Positions 25,517 through 32,823 of a stretch of DNA of 39,463 nucleotides are shown one piece after another. The DNA comes from Oscillospiraceae bacterium (lineage in GTDB: Bacteria; Bacillota; Clostridia; TANB77; CAG-508). The position numbers and the translations under genes were made by a program. The number at the start of each line of letters is the position of its first letter. The stretch's first letter is position 1. The stretch lies in contig WRFS01000019.1 of the NCBI GenBank assembly GCA_009778695.1, forward strand, positions 1 to 39,463, in the 5' to 3' direction. Below the pieces are notes generated by a model. That model made no database searches. It was not told where the DNA came from and saw only the letters and a list, made by a program, of their open reading frames with translations.

Positions 25517-26776
25517 TTAATCAACATTTATTATATTATAATAGATAGCTGCAGCATTTGACTGAGTATTATTAGTTAAATCTATTGTAACATATTTTTG
25601 AGGAGAACCTCCTATCACATAATCCTCTATTTGTAATTTATTACCTATCAAATCAAAGCTAAGTCTATCATATGTCATGGTATATAATTTTGTTTCTTCA
25701 TTATTTGTATTCATATAAATATAATTACTTTTAACATAGACATAAGAATTATTGTATGGTATTAATGGTGATAAGAAGGATCCTCCATTGCTAGTTATTA
25801 CTGCTGTCGAATTTGTTTTTAAGTTATATTGTGAATACTCACGTCCGTCATTATTTGCTGCTGATACATACACTAAACCACTGTTGTTTGCAACTATATA
25901 AATCGGACTAGAATATGGATAACTTTTACTGATATCTGACTCTATTAATGTTTCAGTTCCTGTTGCTATATCGTATTTATATATATTGTTATCATCTGCA
26001 TAATACAATATATTATTTATTTTATCAATATCAAAGTTTCCGAATGTTGTAAAAGTCTTAATATTTGTATATTGATTAGTTAAAAGGTTATAGCTTGATA
26101 TTTCAGTACTAGAAGGAGAAATAGAATCTATGCTAAAATATATATTGTTATTACAAACTTTAATACCATTAGGTGCTAAGTATTCGCCTTTTTCAATTGT
26201 GTAAATTTTTGTAAAATCATAATTTTGATTACCAGCTTTTAAATTTATTGAATAAATATTTGTTTCAATATCAGGTTTATCTATACAACTAATGAAATAC
26301 AAATAACCATTACTATAACAATAATGCCAACTATTAGCAGCACTATTGAATAAATTACTTGTATTAATTTGACTATCATTAAGTATTTTTACTGTACTCC
26401 CATCGTTTTTAATAGCAAAAAAGTTTATCATCGGATTTGCATTTGGATCTTCATTAATAAGACTAAAATCATTATCAAACCCAAAAGCAACAGTTCCTAC
26501 TAATTCGTCATTTACAGCATCGTTGGTTAAGCCATTAGTTGTATCATTTCCTGTTTGTATTACGTCTACCACACCACTACTTTGGTTATCATCACTATTT
26601 ACAGATGTACTACTCCCTACTTCTGTTACATTTGTAACATTACCTTGATTAGCCGTATCATTTTTTGTATTATTATTTTGAATTACCATGTATGCTAAAA
26701 GTCCCACGATTGCAACCAATAATATTACTATTACTGCAATTAAAATTTTTCCAGTTAAAGCTTTCCTCTCTTCCAT
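25517..26776 (-). CDS. Membrane-anchored propeller-like protein (DUF5050-like), paralogue of 193-1380
   Basis: The product has 419 aa. It starts MEERKALTGKILIAVIVILL, a single transmembrane helix nearly identical to that of the paralogue. A longer Asn/Ser/Thr-rich linker follows, then an exported region with the same series of segments (NGYLYFIS, YSINLKAGNQNYDFTKIYTI, SSYNLLTNQYTNIKTFTT, NNILYYADDNNIYKYDIATGTETLIES). Identity to the other copy is high in the core and lower in surface loops. AAAGGAT precedes the ATG. The function is unknown. The upstream region has a TATAAT box, but a duplicated 51-bp segment begins where a -35 would be expected. Confidence 0.78.
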   Translation of the reverse strand: MEERKALTGKILIAVIVILLVAIVGLLAYMVIQNNNTKNDTANQGNVTNVTEVGSSTSVNSDDNQSSGVVDVIQTGNDTTNGLTNDAVNDELVGTVAFGFDNDFSLINEDPNANPMINFFAIKNDGSTVKILNDSQINTSNLFNSAANSWHYCYSNGYLYFISCIDKPDIETNIYSINLKAGNQNYDFTKIYTIEKGEYLAPNGIKVCNNNIYFSIDSISPSSTEISSYNLLTNQYTNIKTFTTFGNFDIDKINNILYYADDNNIYKYDIATGTETLIESDISKSYPYSSPIYIVANNSGLVYVSAANNDGREYSQYNLKTNSTAVITSNGGSFLSPLIPYNNSYVYVKSNYIYMNTNNEETKLYTMTYDRLSFDLIGNKLQIEDYVIGGSPQKYVTIDLTNNTQSNAAAIYYNIINVD

Positions 26777-26830
26777 ATTCTTTTATCCTTTTTCTTTTGT
26801 TTTTGTAATTATTATATATGCAAATGTAAT

Positions 26831-26881
26831 ATTTACTTTCTTTCAAATATACTCTTAAACAGCCCTTTATCAATGAATTTA
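26831..26881. repeat. 51-bp direct repeat, distal copy (end of AI-2E permease gene)
   Basis: Matches 27601-27651 at 49 of 51 positions. On the minus strand it still encodes NKFIDKGLFKSIFERK and the stop, the C-terminus of the AI-2E family permease. It lies just beyond the VapC-like gene, so the toxin-antitoxin module sits between the two copies. Confidence 0.9.
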
Positions 26882-26882
26882 T

Positions 26883-27293
26883 TTAATCTATAAAAATATT
26901 CGTGATTTTTAACACATTGTCTATTAACTGATTATTGTTCATATCTTCAGTTAAAATTTGTGTACATTGACTATTTAATGCAGAAGACAACATTAAACTA
27001 TCATAGTACGAAAAACCATATGTAAAATGTATATCCAATGCCTTATTGATAATTTCCTTATCTACATTATTAACTATACAACTTGAATAAATTTCATCAA
27101 TTACTTCTTTGATAATATTAGGCTTCACATTAAATTTCTTAATCAACACATTAATCAATTCATTTATTGCCTGTGTACTTGTATAACAATCATAATTACC
27201 AATGGCAGATAAACATTTCTCTTTTTTATCTTTCTCATCACTCGAATATAAATACACAAAAATATTTGTATCAATAAACACCTTATCTTGCAT
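26883..27293 (-). CDS. PIN-domain toxin (VapC-like)
   Basis: The product has 136 aa. It has PIN motifs: the first acidic residue in VFIDTNIFVYLYS, the conserved TQAINELINVL, YYDSLMLSSAL with a second Asp, and a final ILTEDMNNN. Such proteins are Mg-dependent ribonucleases that cut RNA or tRNA. I start at the ATG at 27293 (MQDKVFIDTN), which has GGAGG 6 nt upstream; the upstream start would read through the antitoxin end. It overlaps the antitoxin gene by 11 nt, a common toxin-antitoxin layout. The pair is enclosed by 51-bp direct repeats. Confidence 0.88.
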   Translation of the reverse strand: MQDKVFIDTNIFVYLYSSDEKDKKEKCLSAIGNYDCYTSTQAINELINVLIKKFNVKPNIIKEVIDEIYSSCIVNNVDKEIINKALDIHFTYGFSYYDSLMLSSALNSQCTQILTEDMNNNQLIDNVLKITNIFID

Positions 27294-27492
27294 TTGCAGC
27301 CTCCCTGTCAAACTTATATCCCTTTGTTTTTATTGACATAGCATTAAATTTATTACTCTTATTAACCTTTTGCACTTGTTCTGTTAAAACGATAACTTTT
27401 GCATTTTTTACTTCTTTTATTTGCTCTTGATACTCTATTGGTATTTGTATTATTCCATTATTTATCTTAGATTGAAATTCTATAGCGTACAT
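27283..27492 (-). CDS. Predicted antitoxin of the PIN toxin (VapB-like)
   Basis: The product has 69 aa. The N-terminus MYAIEFQSKINNGIIQIPIEYQ resembles the DNA-binding beta strands of AbrB/PhdYefM-type antitoxins. The C-terminal half (FNAMSIKTKGYKFDREAANAR) is the type of tail that binds the PIN toxin. GGAGG precedes the ATG, and a TTGCAT-18-TAAAAT promoter is suggested upstream. It is translationally coupled to the toxin gene. The antitoxin class is inferred mainly from size, position and overlap. Confidence 0.75.
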   Translation of the reverse strand: MYAIEFQSKINNGIIQIPIEYQEQIKEVKNAKVIVLTEQVQKVNKSNKFNAMSIKTKGYKFDREAANAR

Positions 27493-27520
27493 AATATAGC
27501 CCTCCTTTTATCTACTATAT

Positions 27521-27550
27521 ATTTTATCATAAATTCATCATGAAATGCAA
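27521..27550 (-). promoter_or_regulatory. Possible promoter of the VapBC-like pair
   Basis: Minus strand TTGCAT (27545-27550), 18-nt spacer, TAAAAT (27521-27526), about 30 nt before the antitoxin start. Confidence 0.35.
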
Positions 27551-27600
27551 TCTATTCAAAAAATACTATGAATAACTTGTTAACTGATAACATATTTTCC

Positions 27601-27651
27601 ATTTACTTTCTCTCAAATATACTCTTAAACAGCCCCTTATCAATGAATTTA
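27601..27651. repeat. 51-bp direct repeat, copy inside the AI-2E permease gene
   Basis: Proximal partner of 26831-26881. It covers the last 16 codons and stop of the permease gene plus 2 nt, and differs from the distal copy at two positions (27612 and 27636). Confidence 0.9.
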
Positions 27652-28700
27652 CTAAACACATTATTAAGCACGACCAAAATAATTGGGCCAACAATAAGTC
27701 CAAATATGCCAATAAATCTAAACCCTGTATACATTGCTATAAGTGTAAATATTGGATGCACCCCTATTTGTTTACTAACTACTTTTGGTTCAACAAACTG
27801 TCTTACTATAACTACTACTAGCCATAATACAGATAATGCCACACCAAGCTTAAAATCTCCATTTACTGCAACAATTATTGCCCATGGTATCATTATAATT
27901 CCAGAACCTAATATTGGCAATGCATCTACAAAGCCTATTAATATAGCGGCAATTAACGGATATTGTAAATTCATCCCCATAAATTTGAGTATATACAATC
28001 CTATTAATACTTCAACAAAAGTCACACCTGCTAATATTATTTCAGCTTTCAAATACGACCCTATTGCTTCGGTAAGCTCATGAAACTGCTTACCTGCTTT
28101 TTTTACCCAAGTTCTCGGCAGATGATGTTCTATTTGGTCAAAAATATATATTCTATCTGCACACATAAAATATATTGCAAGCAGTGTTATTCCTATATAC
28201 ATTGCAATTATTGGTATTGACTTAATCGAATCTAAAAATCCTGTTAATATAGATTGAACCATATCTGAAATATATGTTAAAAAATCGTGAGAAGCTCCTT
28301 CTGCTATTTGTCTTACTTCAGCTGGTATTTGCATATTATCAAATTTGAAGTTATCAAGTATTCCTTGTATTGTGTGGTTGATATTTTCATAGTATCCATT
28401 CAGTCCTGCAAGCAGGTTTGAAGCTTCTTGTATTAAAATAATTATTCCCCAAACTAATAGGCTAATTATTAAAAAAAATATAACTCCCATTACAATTATT
28501 GCACTTACTTTTCTTGTTAACTGGGTCTTGTTTCTCACAAATCTTATAATTGGTTCAATCAAAATAGCTAGTATGAATGCAACTAAAAAAGGCATATAAA
28601 ATATGCTTAATTTTATGGCAAGATATATGCCTAGAATTATGCCTGCTATTGCTAATACTTTTTTTATAACTTTTGCCCAATAGCCCCAATCTATAATCAT
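27603..28700 (-). CDS. AI-2E family membrane permease
   Basis: The product has 365 aa with about eight transmembrane helices. Family features are the paired N-terminal helices (IAGIILGIYLAIKLSIFYMP, FLVAFILAILIEPIIRF), a central amphipathic loop, and the conserved C-terminal section with LPILGSGIIMIPWAII, VEPKVVSKQIGVHPIF and GFRFIGIFGLIVGPI. This family includes YtvI-type proteins linked to sporulation, putative quorum-signal exporters and ion antiporters, so the substrate cannot be assigned. The last 16 codons are duplicated beyond the VapBC-like module. Confidence 0.92.
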   Translation of the reverse strand: MIIDWGYWAKVIKKVLAIAGIILGIYLAIKLSIFYMPFLVAFILAILIEPIIRFVRNKTQLTRKVSAIIVMGVIFFLIISLLVWGIIILIQEASNLLAGLNGYYENINHTIQGILDNFKFDNMQIPAEVRQIAEGASHDFLTYISDMVQSILTGFLDSIKSIPIIAMYIGITLLAIYFMCADRIYIFDQIEHHLPRTWVKKAGKQFHELTEAIGSYLKAEIILAGVTFVEVLIGLYILKFMGMNLQYPLIAAILIGFVDALPILGSGIIMIPWAIIVAVNGDFKLGVALSVLWLVVVIVRQFVEPKVVSKQIGVHPIFTLIAMYTGFRFIGIFGLIVGPIILVVLNNVFSKFIDKGLFKSIFERK

Positions 28701-28763
28701 TTGAAACTCCTAATGCTAGTATATGTAAATGATAAATGATTATGCAATCGGTAAAATATTAAA

Positions 28764-28813
28764 AACGAGAATGCGCTAGAATGTCGGAATGACAATTCTA
28801 GAACATCCTCGTT
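28764..28813. repeat. Hairpin between the permease and the upstream unknown gene
   Basis: Outer arms aacgag/ctcgtt and inner arms ctagaat-gtc / gacaattctag form a long imperfect stem. It may terminate the transcript of the two genes upstream (28854-29973) and is related in style to the gaatgac palindromes. Confidence 0.5.
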
Positions 28814-28853
28814 CTCAACTCATCAAAATAATTATTTTGATGGTATCCTTTAC

Positions 28854-29390
28854 TTACCGATTTTTCTCTGGCAATGGTGGTCTCCAGTCATCTGTCTCCC
28901 TCTGATTAAGATATTGACTAAAATATGCATTCCTAGACAAAGAATCAGTAGAAGCACAGTAAAACTTAAGATTTTCCTTGGGTATCACTTTAAAATCTCC
29001 ATTTGCAGTAACATATTTTTCACCATTTGGATAACCAAATGCATGAACTACATCTTCAACTGCGACAACCTGCATGCTTTTCCCTTCCATTTCGTCAAAA
29101 GATACCGAACCTGTTGCGTTCAAAAAGAATTCTAATCTCTTTCTTTCTCCTTGAGCATTGAAAAGTATGGTGGTAGGAAGACTTCCCTGACATATATGGT
29201 TTCCTCCTATTCTGTAAAATGGCTTATTAAATCTCAAGTACAAATAGAGCCAATCATCATTGTAAACCCCCACTTTTGAAGATGTAACTTTTACATCTTC
29301 AATTGAAAAGTCAATCATATCGGTCAACCACCGAGCGTACTCTTCACTTTCAAAAAGAGCCTGATTCTCTACAATATCGATTACAGACAT
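28854..29390 (-). CDS. Protein of unknown function, paralogue of 29455-29973
   Basis: The product has 178 aa and is soluble. Segments shared with its neighbour are SEEYARWLTDMIDF, an LYLRFNKPFYRIGGNH strand region, EMEGKSMQVVAVEDVVHAFGYPNGEKY and LKFYCASTDSLSRNAYFSQYL. The start is the ATG at 29390, with GGAGG 6 nt upstream. The extension upstream (MYQFNWRSV) is leader, not gene. Codon and base composition look slightly richer in G+C than nearby genes. An imperfect palindrome related to that before the paralogue precedes its ribosome site. I do not recognise the fold. Confidence 0.7.
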   Translation of the reverse strand: MSVIDIVENQALFESEEYARWLTDMIDFSIEDVKVTSSKVGVYNDDWLYLYLRFNKPFYRIGGNHICQGSLPTTILFNAQGERKRLEFFLNATGSVSFDEMEGKSMQVVAVEDVVHAFGYPNGEKYVTANGDFKVIPKENLKFYCASTDSLSRNAYFSQYLNQRETDDWRPPLPEKNR

Positions 29391-29403
29391 AACTGACCTC
29401 CAG

Positions 29404-29424
29404 TTAAATTGATACATCAGTTAA
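29404..29424 (-). promoter_or_regulatory. Palindromic motif before the second unknown paralogue
   Basis: Minus strand TTAACTGATGTATCAATTTAA, an imperfect inverted repeat similar to the perfect one at 29990-30007. It lies 14 nt upstream of the start codon, next to GGAGG. Confidence 0.4.
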
Positions 29425-29454
29425 CAACAAAACTTCCCTTACGGTCAATCACTC

Positions 29455-29973
29455 CTACTTACAGTATCCGTCAAGCTCTTTATTCAGATTATGACGCTGT
29501 ATAAAACCTTTAAATCTTTTCCTCCTGTAAAAATCCAAATCTTCTGCACAATACAACATAAGTTCTTCTTCTTTCAATGGTTCGAATCCTTTTATGGCTG
29601 AATAATACTTATTACCATCAGGATATCCATATGCACAGGCAATCATATCTTCTAGGTTAATAGTAACTACTTTTACCACTTTACCTTCCATGCATTTAAC
29701 AGATGATTTACTTGTACCGGTAATCTTCCTCAGTTTTTCTATCAGCCACCGGTCTTCATCAACATCAAAAAGCAGATTTTTTCTTGGAAAGTGATCTCCA
29801 ATTTTAATCAAAGGTGGATTACAATTGAGTTGCAAACACACATTTTCCTCAAAAAAGTCTATTTCTGCAAATGTGATTCTTGCTTCCACAATCCGCATGT
29901 CAATTGCTAGCAGCTTCATTAAATATTCAGTATATTCCTCGCTTCGATACAGACGATCAATTTTGCTATTCAT
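29455..29973 (-). CDS. Protein of unknown function, paralogue of 28854-29390
   Basis: The product has 172 aa. It shares the pattern of its neighbour: SEEYTEYLMKLLAID, VCLQLNCNPPLIKIGDH, CMEGKVVKVVTINLEDMIACAYGYPDGNKYY and LMLYCAEDLDFYRRKRFKGFI. I start at the ATG at 29973, with GGAGG 6 nt before it, rather than at 30018. A perfect TTGACA-17-TATAAT promoter drives this gene and probably the paralogue. An ACTGG-TGTA-CCAGT palindrome sits in the leader. The genes are clearly a tandem duplication; no function can be assigned. Confidence 0.7.
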   Translation of the reverse strand: MNSKIDRLYRSEEYTEYLMKLLAIDMRIVEARITFAEIDFFEENVCLQLNCNPPLIKIGDHFPRKNLLFDVDEDRWLIEKLRKITGTSKSSVKCMEGKVVKVVTINLEDMIACAYGYPDGNKYYSAIKGFEPLKEEELMLYCAEDLDFYRRKRFKGFIQRHNLNKELDGYCK

Positions 29974-29989
29974 AATAGCCTCCATTGGT

Positions 29990-30007
29990 TTACTGGTACA
30001 CCAGTTA
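29990..30007 (-). promoter_or_regulatory. Palindrome in the leader of the unknown paralogue pair
   Basis: TAACTGGTGTACCAGTAA is a near-perfect inverted repeat located between the promoter and ribosome site. It could be an operator or an mRNA hairpin. A related copy precedes the second gene. Confidence 0.5.
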
Positions 30008-30036
30008 GTTAATAACAAACATTCTTTATGGTTAGT

Positions 30037-30065
30037 ATTATACCAAAATTATAATTTTATGTCAA
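30037..30065 (-). promoter_or_regulatory. Consensus promoter of the unknown paralogue pair
   Basis: Minus strand TTGACA (30060-30065), 17-nt spacer, TATAAT (30037-30042), both boxes perfect. The -35 box lies just past the CBS-protein stop region. Confidence 0.75.
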
Positions 30066-30070
30066 GTCCA

Positions 30071-30511
30071 TTACTCCGCATTATTATTCCTATGACAACC
30101 ACATATTCCTTCCATCATTTCGCCAACTTTATTTGTTGAAATATCTGGATTTATTGAAATATCCGCAATTGTTAATATCCCTGTAAGTGCTCCATCCTGA
30201 ACAACTGGCAATCTCCTTATTTGATATTGCGACATATATGTTGTTGCTTTATCTACAGTATCATCCGGGCTTACAGAATAAATATCCGTGGTCATTATAT
30301 CGCTCACAGGAACATCTTCACAATCCTTTCCTGAAGCAATGCACCTCAAAATTACATCTCTGTCTGTAACTAATCCAACTAACTTATTATTATCGTCACA
30401 AACAGTAATACATCCTATGTGATTTTGCTGCATTTGTTTTGCAACATTTGTTATTGTTTCTGTTGGCTTAACAGAAACAATGTCTAAAGACATACAATCT
30501 TTCACTTTCAT
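30071..30511 (-). CDS. Tandem CBS-domain protein
   Basis: The product has 146 aa with two CBS domains filling the chain. The first covers residues about 5-60 (VKDCMSLDIVSVKPTETITNVAKQM, GCITVCDDNNKLVGLVTDRDVI), the second about 70-130 (VSDIMTTDIYSVSPDDTVDKATTYM, RRLPVVQDGALTGILTIADI). Such proteins bind adenine nucleotides and act as sensors or regulators. The tail is MMEGICGCHRNNNAE. I use the ATG at 30511; the TTG two codons upstream is too close to GGAGG. It is a stand-alone gene with no evident partner. Confidence 0.9.
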   Translation of the reverse strand: MKVKDCMSLDIVSVKPTETITNVAKQMQQNHIGCITVCDDNNKLVGLVTDRDVILRCIASGKDCEDVPVSDIMTTDIYSVSPDDTVDKATTYMSQYQIRRLPVVQDGALTGILTIADISINPDISTNKVGEMMEGICGCHRNNNAE

Positions 30512-30561
30512 AAACAATTTCCTCCTTACGAAGTAGTATGTCTTTTTAAATGTAAAAAATA

Positions 30562-30789
30562 CTACAAATCATTCACTAATTGTTTAAATTTTTCGCCTCT
30601 TTCCATGAAGTTTTTGAAAAAGTCGAAACTTGCACTTGCAGGTGAAAATAGCACTACTTGCCCAGGTTTTGCATGCTTTTTTGCTGTTAAAACAGCTTCT
30701 TCATAAGTTTCACATCTTATAATTTTTGGCATCGTCTGTTTCATAATCTCGGACGAACAATGTTCGCCCCTACGTTTGTCTTCCGCCAT
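30562..30789 (-). pseudogene. murD: MurD C-terminal fragment, separated by a repeat insertion
   Basis: The last 60 residues (MPKIIRCETYEEAVLTAKKH through VVLFSPASASFDFFKNFMERGEKF and KQLVNDL) are the end of MurD. The first 15 codons (MAEDKRRGEHCSS) are translated repeat sequence, and no ribosome site precedes the ATG. The frame is one base off from the main murD frame. A functional enzyme would need frameshifting, re-initiation with chain complementation, or another murD copy elsewhere. Confidence 0.8.
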
Positions 30790-30819
30790 ATTCGGGCGAA
30801 TATGGAAATTCGCCCCTAC
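30750..30819. repeat. Pair of REP-like palindromes inserted in murD
   Basis: One copy at 30750-30773 (cggacgaacaatgttcgccc then ctac) and a diverged copy at 30791-30819 (gggcgaatatggaaattcgc then ccctac) lie in direct orientation inside the murD coding region. The disturbed segment extends to about 30858. Confidence 0.85.
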
Positions 30820-32059
30820 ATTCTCCGATTCCTGACATCCGATTTCCGGCCTCCGTAACCGCCTTCTCTATTTTATCTGCTGTTTGACCTAACAAAATCA
30901 AGGTATTTACTTTATCAATTATTGGTTTTGCTAGTGGAGTGTAATCCAAATTTTTGTCATATCCACCTGCTATTAAAACAATTTCTTCATCAAAAGAGTT
31001 TAATCCTGCAATCGTCCTCGTGGGGCTACTTCCAATTGAGTCATTATACCATTTTACTGAATTAATTTCTCTTACAAACTCAATTCTATGTTCCACTCCT
31101 TTGAATTTTTTTACTGCTTTTGCTGCTACTTCTACATCTACTAAACTTTGTGTTGCAGCAATTGCTGTACATATATTTTCATAATTATGCATGCCTCTTA
31201 AAATTACATCTTGAGTATTTAATAAGTGCCTTCGAATCCCATTTTCTGCTTGTTTTATTATATTATTATCTAAAATTATTCCATTTTCTAATTTAGTTTT
31301 TTTGCTAAAAAATACAACCTCTCCTTTTGCCTCTTTTTCACAATCTCTGGTAATTTCGTTATCATAATTTAAAACCAAAATATCATCTTTTCCCTGAAAT
31401 TTAAAAATATTCTTTTTTGATTCAATATATTCATCATAAGATTTATGAATGTCTAAATGATTTGGTGTTATGTTCGTTATAACTGATATATTGGGGCTTA
31501 TTTTCATATCCATTAATTGAAAGCTACTCAACTCTAACACAACAATATCATCTGGTTTCATTTTATAAACTTCTGTAAATAGCGGTATTCCTATATTCCC
31601 ACCCAAATAGCAATTATATCCTGCTTCTTTTACAATTTCATAAATTAAGCTTGTTGTTGTTGTTTTTCCGTCACTTCCAGTAATACCAATTGTTTTGCCA
31701 GGACAAAGTTTTAAAAGTATTTCTATTTCAGTTGTAACGACCGCTCCTCTTTCAATTTCTGAACGAATTTCTGGAACATCTATCCTGCAGCTTGGCGAGC
31801 GAAAAATAAAATCGAATCCTCTTAGATTTTCTAAATAATTCTCACCATAATAAAACTCAATATCATTTTGAGCTATTATATCTAAAACTTCTTTTTCTAA
31901 TTTATTTTCTTTTTTATTATCAAATACTACTATTTTTGCATTTAACTTTTTCAGATAATCTATTAAAGGTAGGTTGCTAACACCCAATCCTATTATTGCT
32001 ACTCTTTTGTTTTGTAACGAATTATTAAATTTCTCTAATTTTTCATTTTTGTAATCCAT
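30770..32059 (-). CDS. murD: UDP-N-acetylmuramoylalanine-D-glutamate ligase (MurD), truncated by a repeat insertion
   Basis: MurD adds D-Glu to UDP-MurNAc-L-Ala in peptidoglycan synthesis. The frame (429 aa) has the N-terminal Rossmann domain (VAIIGLGVSNLPLIDYL), the ATP loop GITGSDGKTTTT (about 125-136), the central TNITPNHLDIH, NYDN, and the C-terminal domain HRIEFVREINSVKWYNDSIGS and LIAGGYDKN. After LGQTADKIEKAVTEAG the family sequence stops and about 28 residues encoded by REP-like repeats follow to a TAG. The remaining C-terminal part is in another frame at 30562-30789. AGGAGG and a TTGCAA-17-TATAAT promoter precede the gene. Confidence 0.92.
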   Translation of the reverse strand: MDYKNEKLEKFNNSLQNKRVAIIGLGVSNLPLIDYLKKLNAKIVVFDNKKENKLEKEVLDIIAQNDIEFYYGENYLENLRGFDFIFRSPSCRIDVPEIRSEIERGAVVTTEIEILLKLCPGKTIGITGSDGKTTTTSLIYEIVKEAGYNCYLGGNIGIPLFTEVYKMKPDDIVVLELSSFQLMDMKISPNISVITNITPNHLDIHKSYDEYIESKKNIFKFQGKDDILVLNYDNEITRDCEKEAKGEVVFFSKKTKLENGIILDNNIIKQAENGIRRHLLNTQDVILRGMHNYENICTAIAATQSLVDVEVAAKAVKKFKGVEHRIEFVREINSVKWYNDSIGSSPTRTIAGLNSFDEEIVLIAGGYDKNLDYTPLAKPIIDKVNTLILLGQTADKIEKAVTEAGNRMSGIGECRGEFPYSPEYGGRQT

Positions 32060-32105
32060 AATACCTCCTTTAAGTCTTCAAGTTCCCGACTTCTATCGTT
32101 TTTTT

Positions 32106-32134
32106 ATTATATTACATTTGCTTAAAATTTGCAA
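32106..32134 (-). promoter_or_regulatory. Promoter of murD
   Basis: Minus strand TTGCAA (32129-32134), 17-nt spacer, TATAAT (32106-32111), about 45 nt upstream of the murD start. Confidence 0.65.
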
Positions 32135-32224
32135 CATGAATTTCTTCAATATTCAATATACTGCAAATTTTATCATATTTTGTCTTAACATATTTCTGGC
32201 AACTGTTTTACAATACTCGACAAT

Positions 32225-32252
32225 GTAGGGGCGAACATTGTTCGTCCTGCAC
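32225..32252. repeat. REP-like palindrome inside the RAYT relic (downstream copy)
   Basis: Gtaggggcgaacattgttcg followed by tcctgcac. On the minus strand it encodes SAGRTMFAPT of the relic. It is inverted relative to the copy at 32412-32436. Confidence 0.8.
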
Positions 32253-32411
32253 TACAATTGTTTAGCACTACAATTGCACCAGCTTTCTTTATTTCGATAA
32301 TAGCATGAATATGATTAGGCATAATTATATATTCAATTATGTTTGTACCAGTATATATTTTTGGTATTTGTTTTATCCCACTTTCAATAATTTGACCAAT
32401 CTCAGATAGTT

Positions 32412-32436
32412 CAGGACGAACAATGTTCGCCCCTAC
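32412..32436. repeat. REP-like palindrome inside the RAYT relic (upstream copy)
   Basis: Caggacgaacaatgttcgcc followed by cctac. On the minus strand it encodes VGANIVRPE just before the LSEIGQ segment. Confidence 0.8.
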
Positions 32437-32460
32437 AATTAGATTAATTTACATAGTGGA

Positions 32461-32492
32461 AAAAAACACAGTGTTCACGCACTGTGTTTTTT
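32461..32492. terminator. Strong bidirectional terminator
   Basis: A perfect 13-bp stem (aaaaaacacagtg / cactgtgtttttt) with a 6-nt loop; the A and T runs make it usable in both directions. It isolates the murD/RAYT side from the small Asn-rich gene. Confidence 0.8.
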
Positions 32493-32566
32493 ATAATATT
32501 TTTAAATGGTATATTTTTCAAATTTTAGTTAATAATATTTTTAACATGTTTTGAGGAGGTGTTCAT

Positions 32567-32668
32567 ATGCCAGATAATAATAATAACAACAACAATAATA
32601 ATAACAATAGAAATTCTAATCATGATAAAAAAAATCAAAGAAAAGACAAAAAACAAGAAAGTCAATAA
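32567..32668 (+). CDS. Small Asn-rich, basic-tailed protein
   Basis: A 33-aa frame: MPD, eleven Asn, then a basic and polar tail (RNSNHDKKNQRKDKKQESQ). A strong GAGGAGGTG site lies 7 nt before the ATG, which is the main support for translation. No signal peptide or membrane helix is seen. The size and composition recall small spore or nucleic-acid-associated peptides, but I cannot assign a family. The lone position between a terminator and a palindromic repeat fits a self-contained small gene. Confidence 0.5.
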   Translation: MPDNNNNNNNNNNNRNSNHDKKNQRKDKKQESQ

Positions 32669-32722
32669 ATATGGTATAAATATCTCATAATCGCAAAGAT
32701 GTTGAGGGAAAGTGTCCTAGAA

Positions 32723-32822
32723 TGTCATTCTGAGCCATTCTTCAAAGACCGACTTGCGAAGAATCTACTGCAATTGCTAGATTCTTCGCAAGCAAATCTT
32801 TGAAGTAACTCTCAGAATGACA
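32723..32822. repeat. CAGAATGAC-type palindromic repeat after spoIVFB
   Basis: Outer arms tgtcattctgag / ctcagaatgaca and inner arms ttgcgaagaatct / agattcttcgcaa give a nearly continuous stem of about 100 nt total length. It ends 1 nt before the spoIVFB stop region and may act as its terminator. Related to 6725-6877. Confidence 0.75.
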
Positions 32823-32823
32823 A

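Larger units (their letters stand above)
32185..32448 (-). pseudogene. Relic of a REP-associated tyrosine transposase (RAYT, Y1/HUH family)
   Basis: A stop-free frame of 87 codons without a start encodes LSEIGQIIESGIKQIP followed by EYIIMPNHIHAII, the HUH metal-binding motif of Y1 transposases, and then GRTMFAPTLSSIVKQ. The N-terminal third and the C-terminal helix with the catalytic Tyr are missing. Both flanks of the motif are REP-like repeats (32225-32252 and 32412-32436) read in frame as AGRTMFAPT and VGANIVRP. It cannot encode an active enzyme. Confidence 0.75.
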
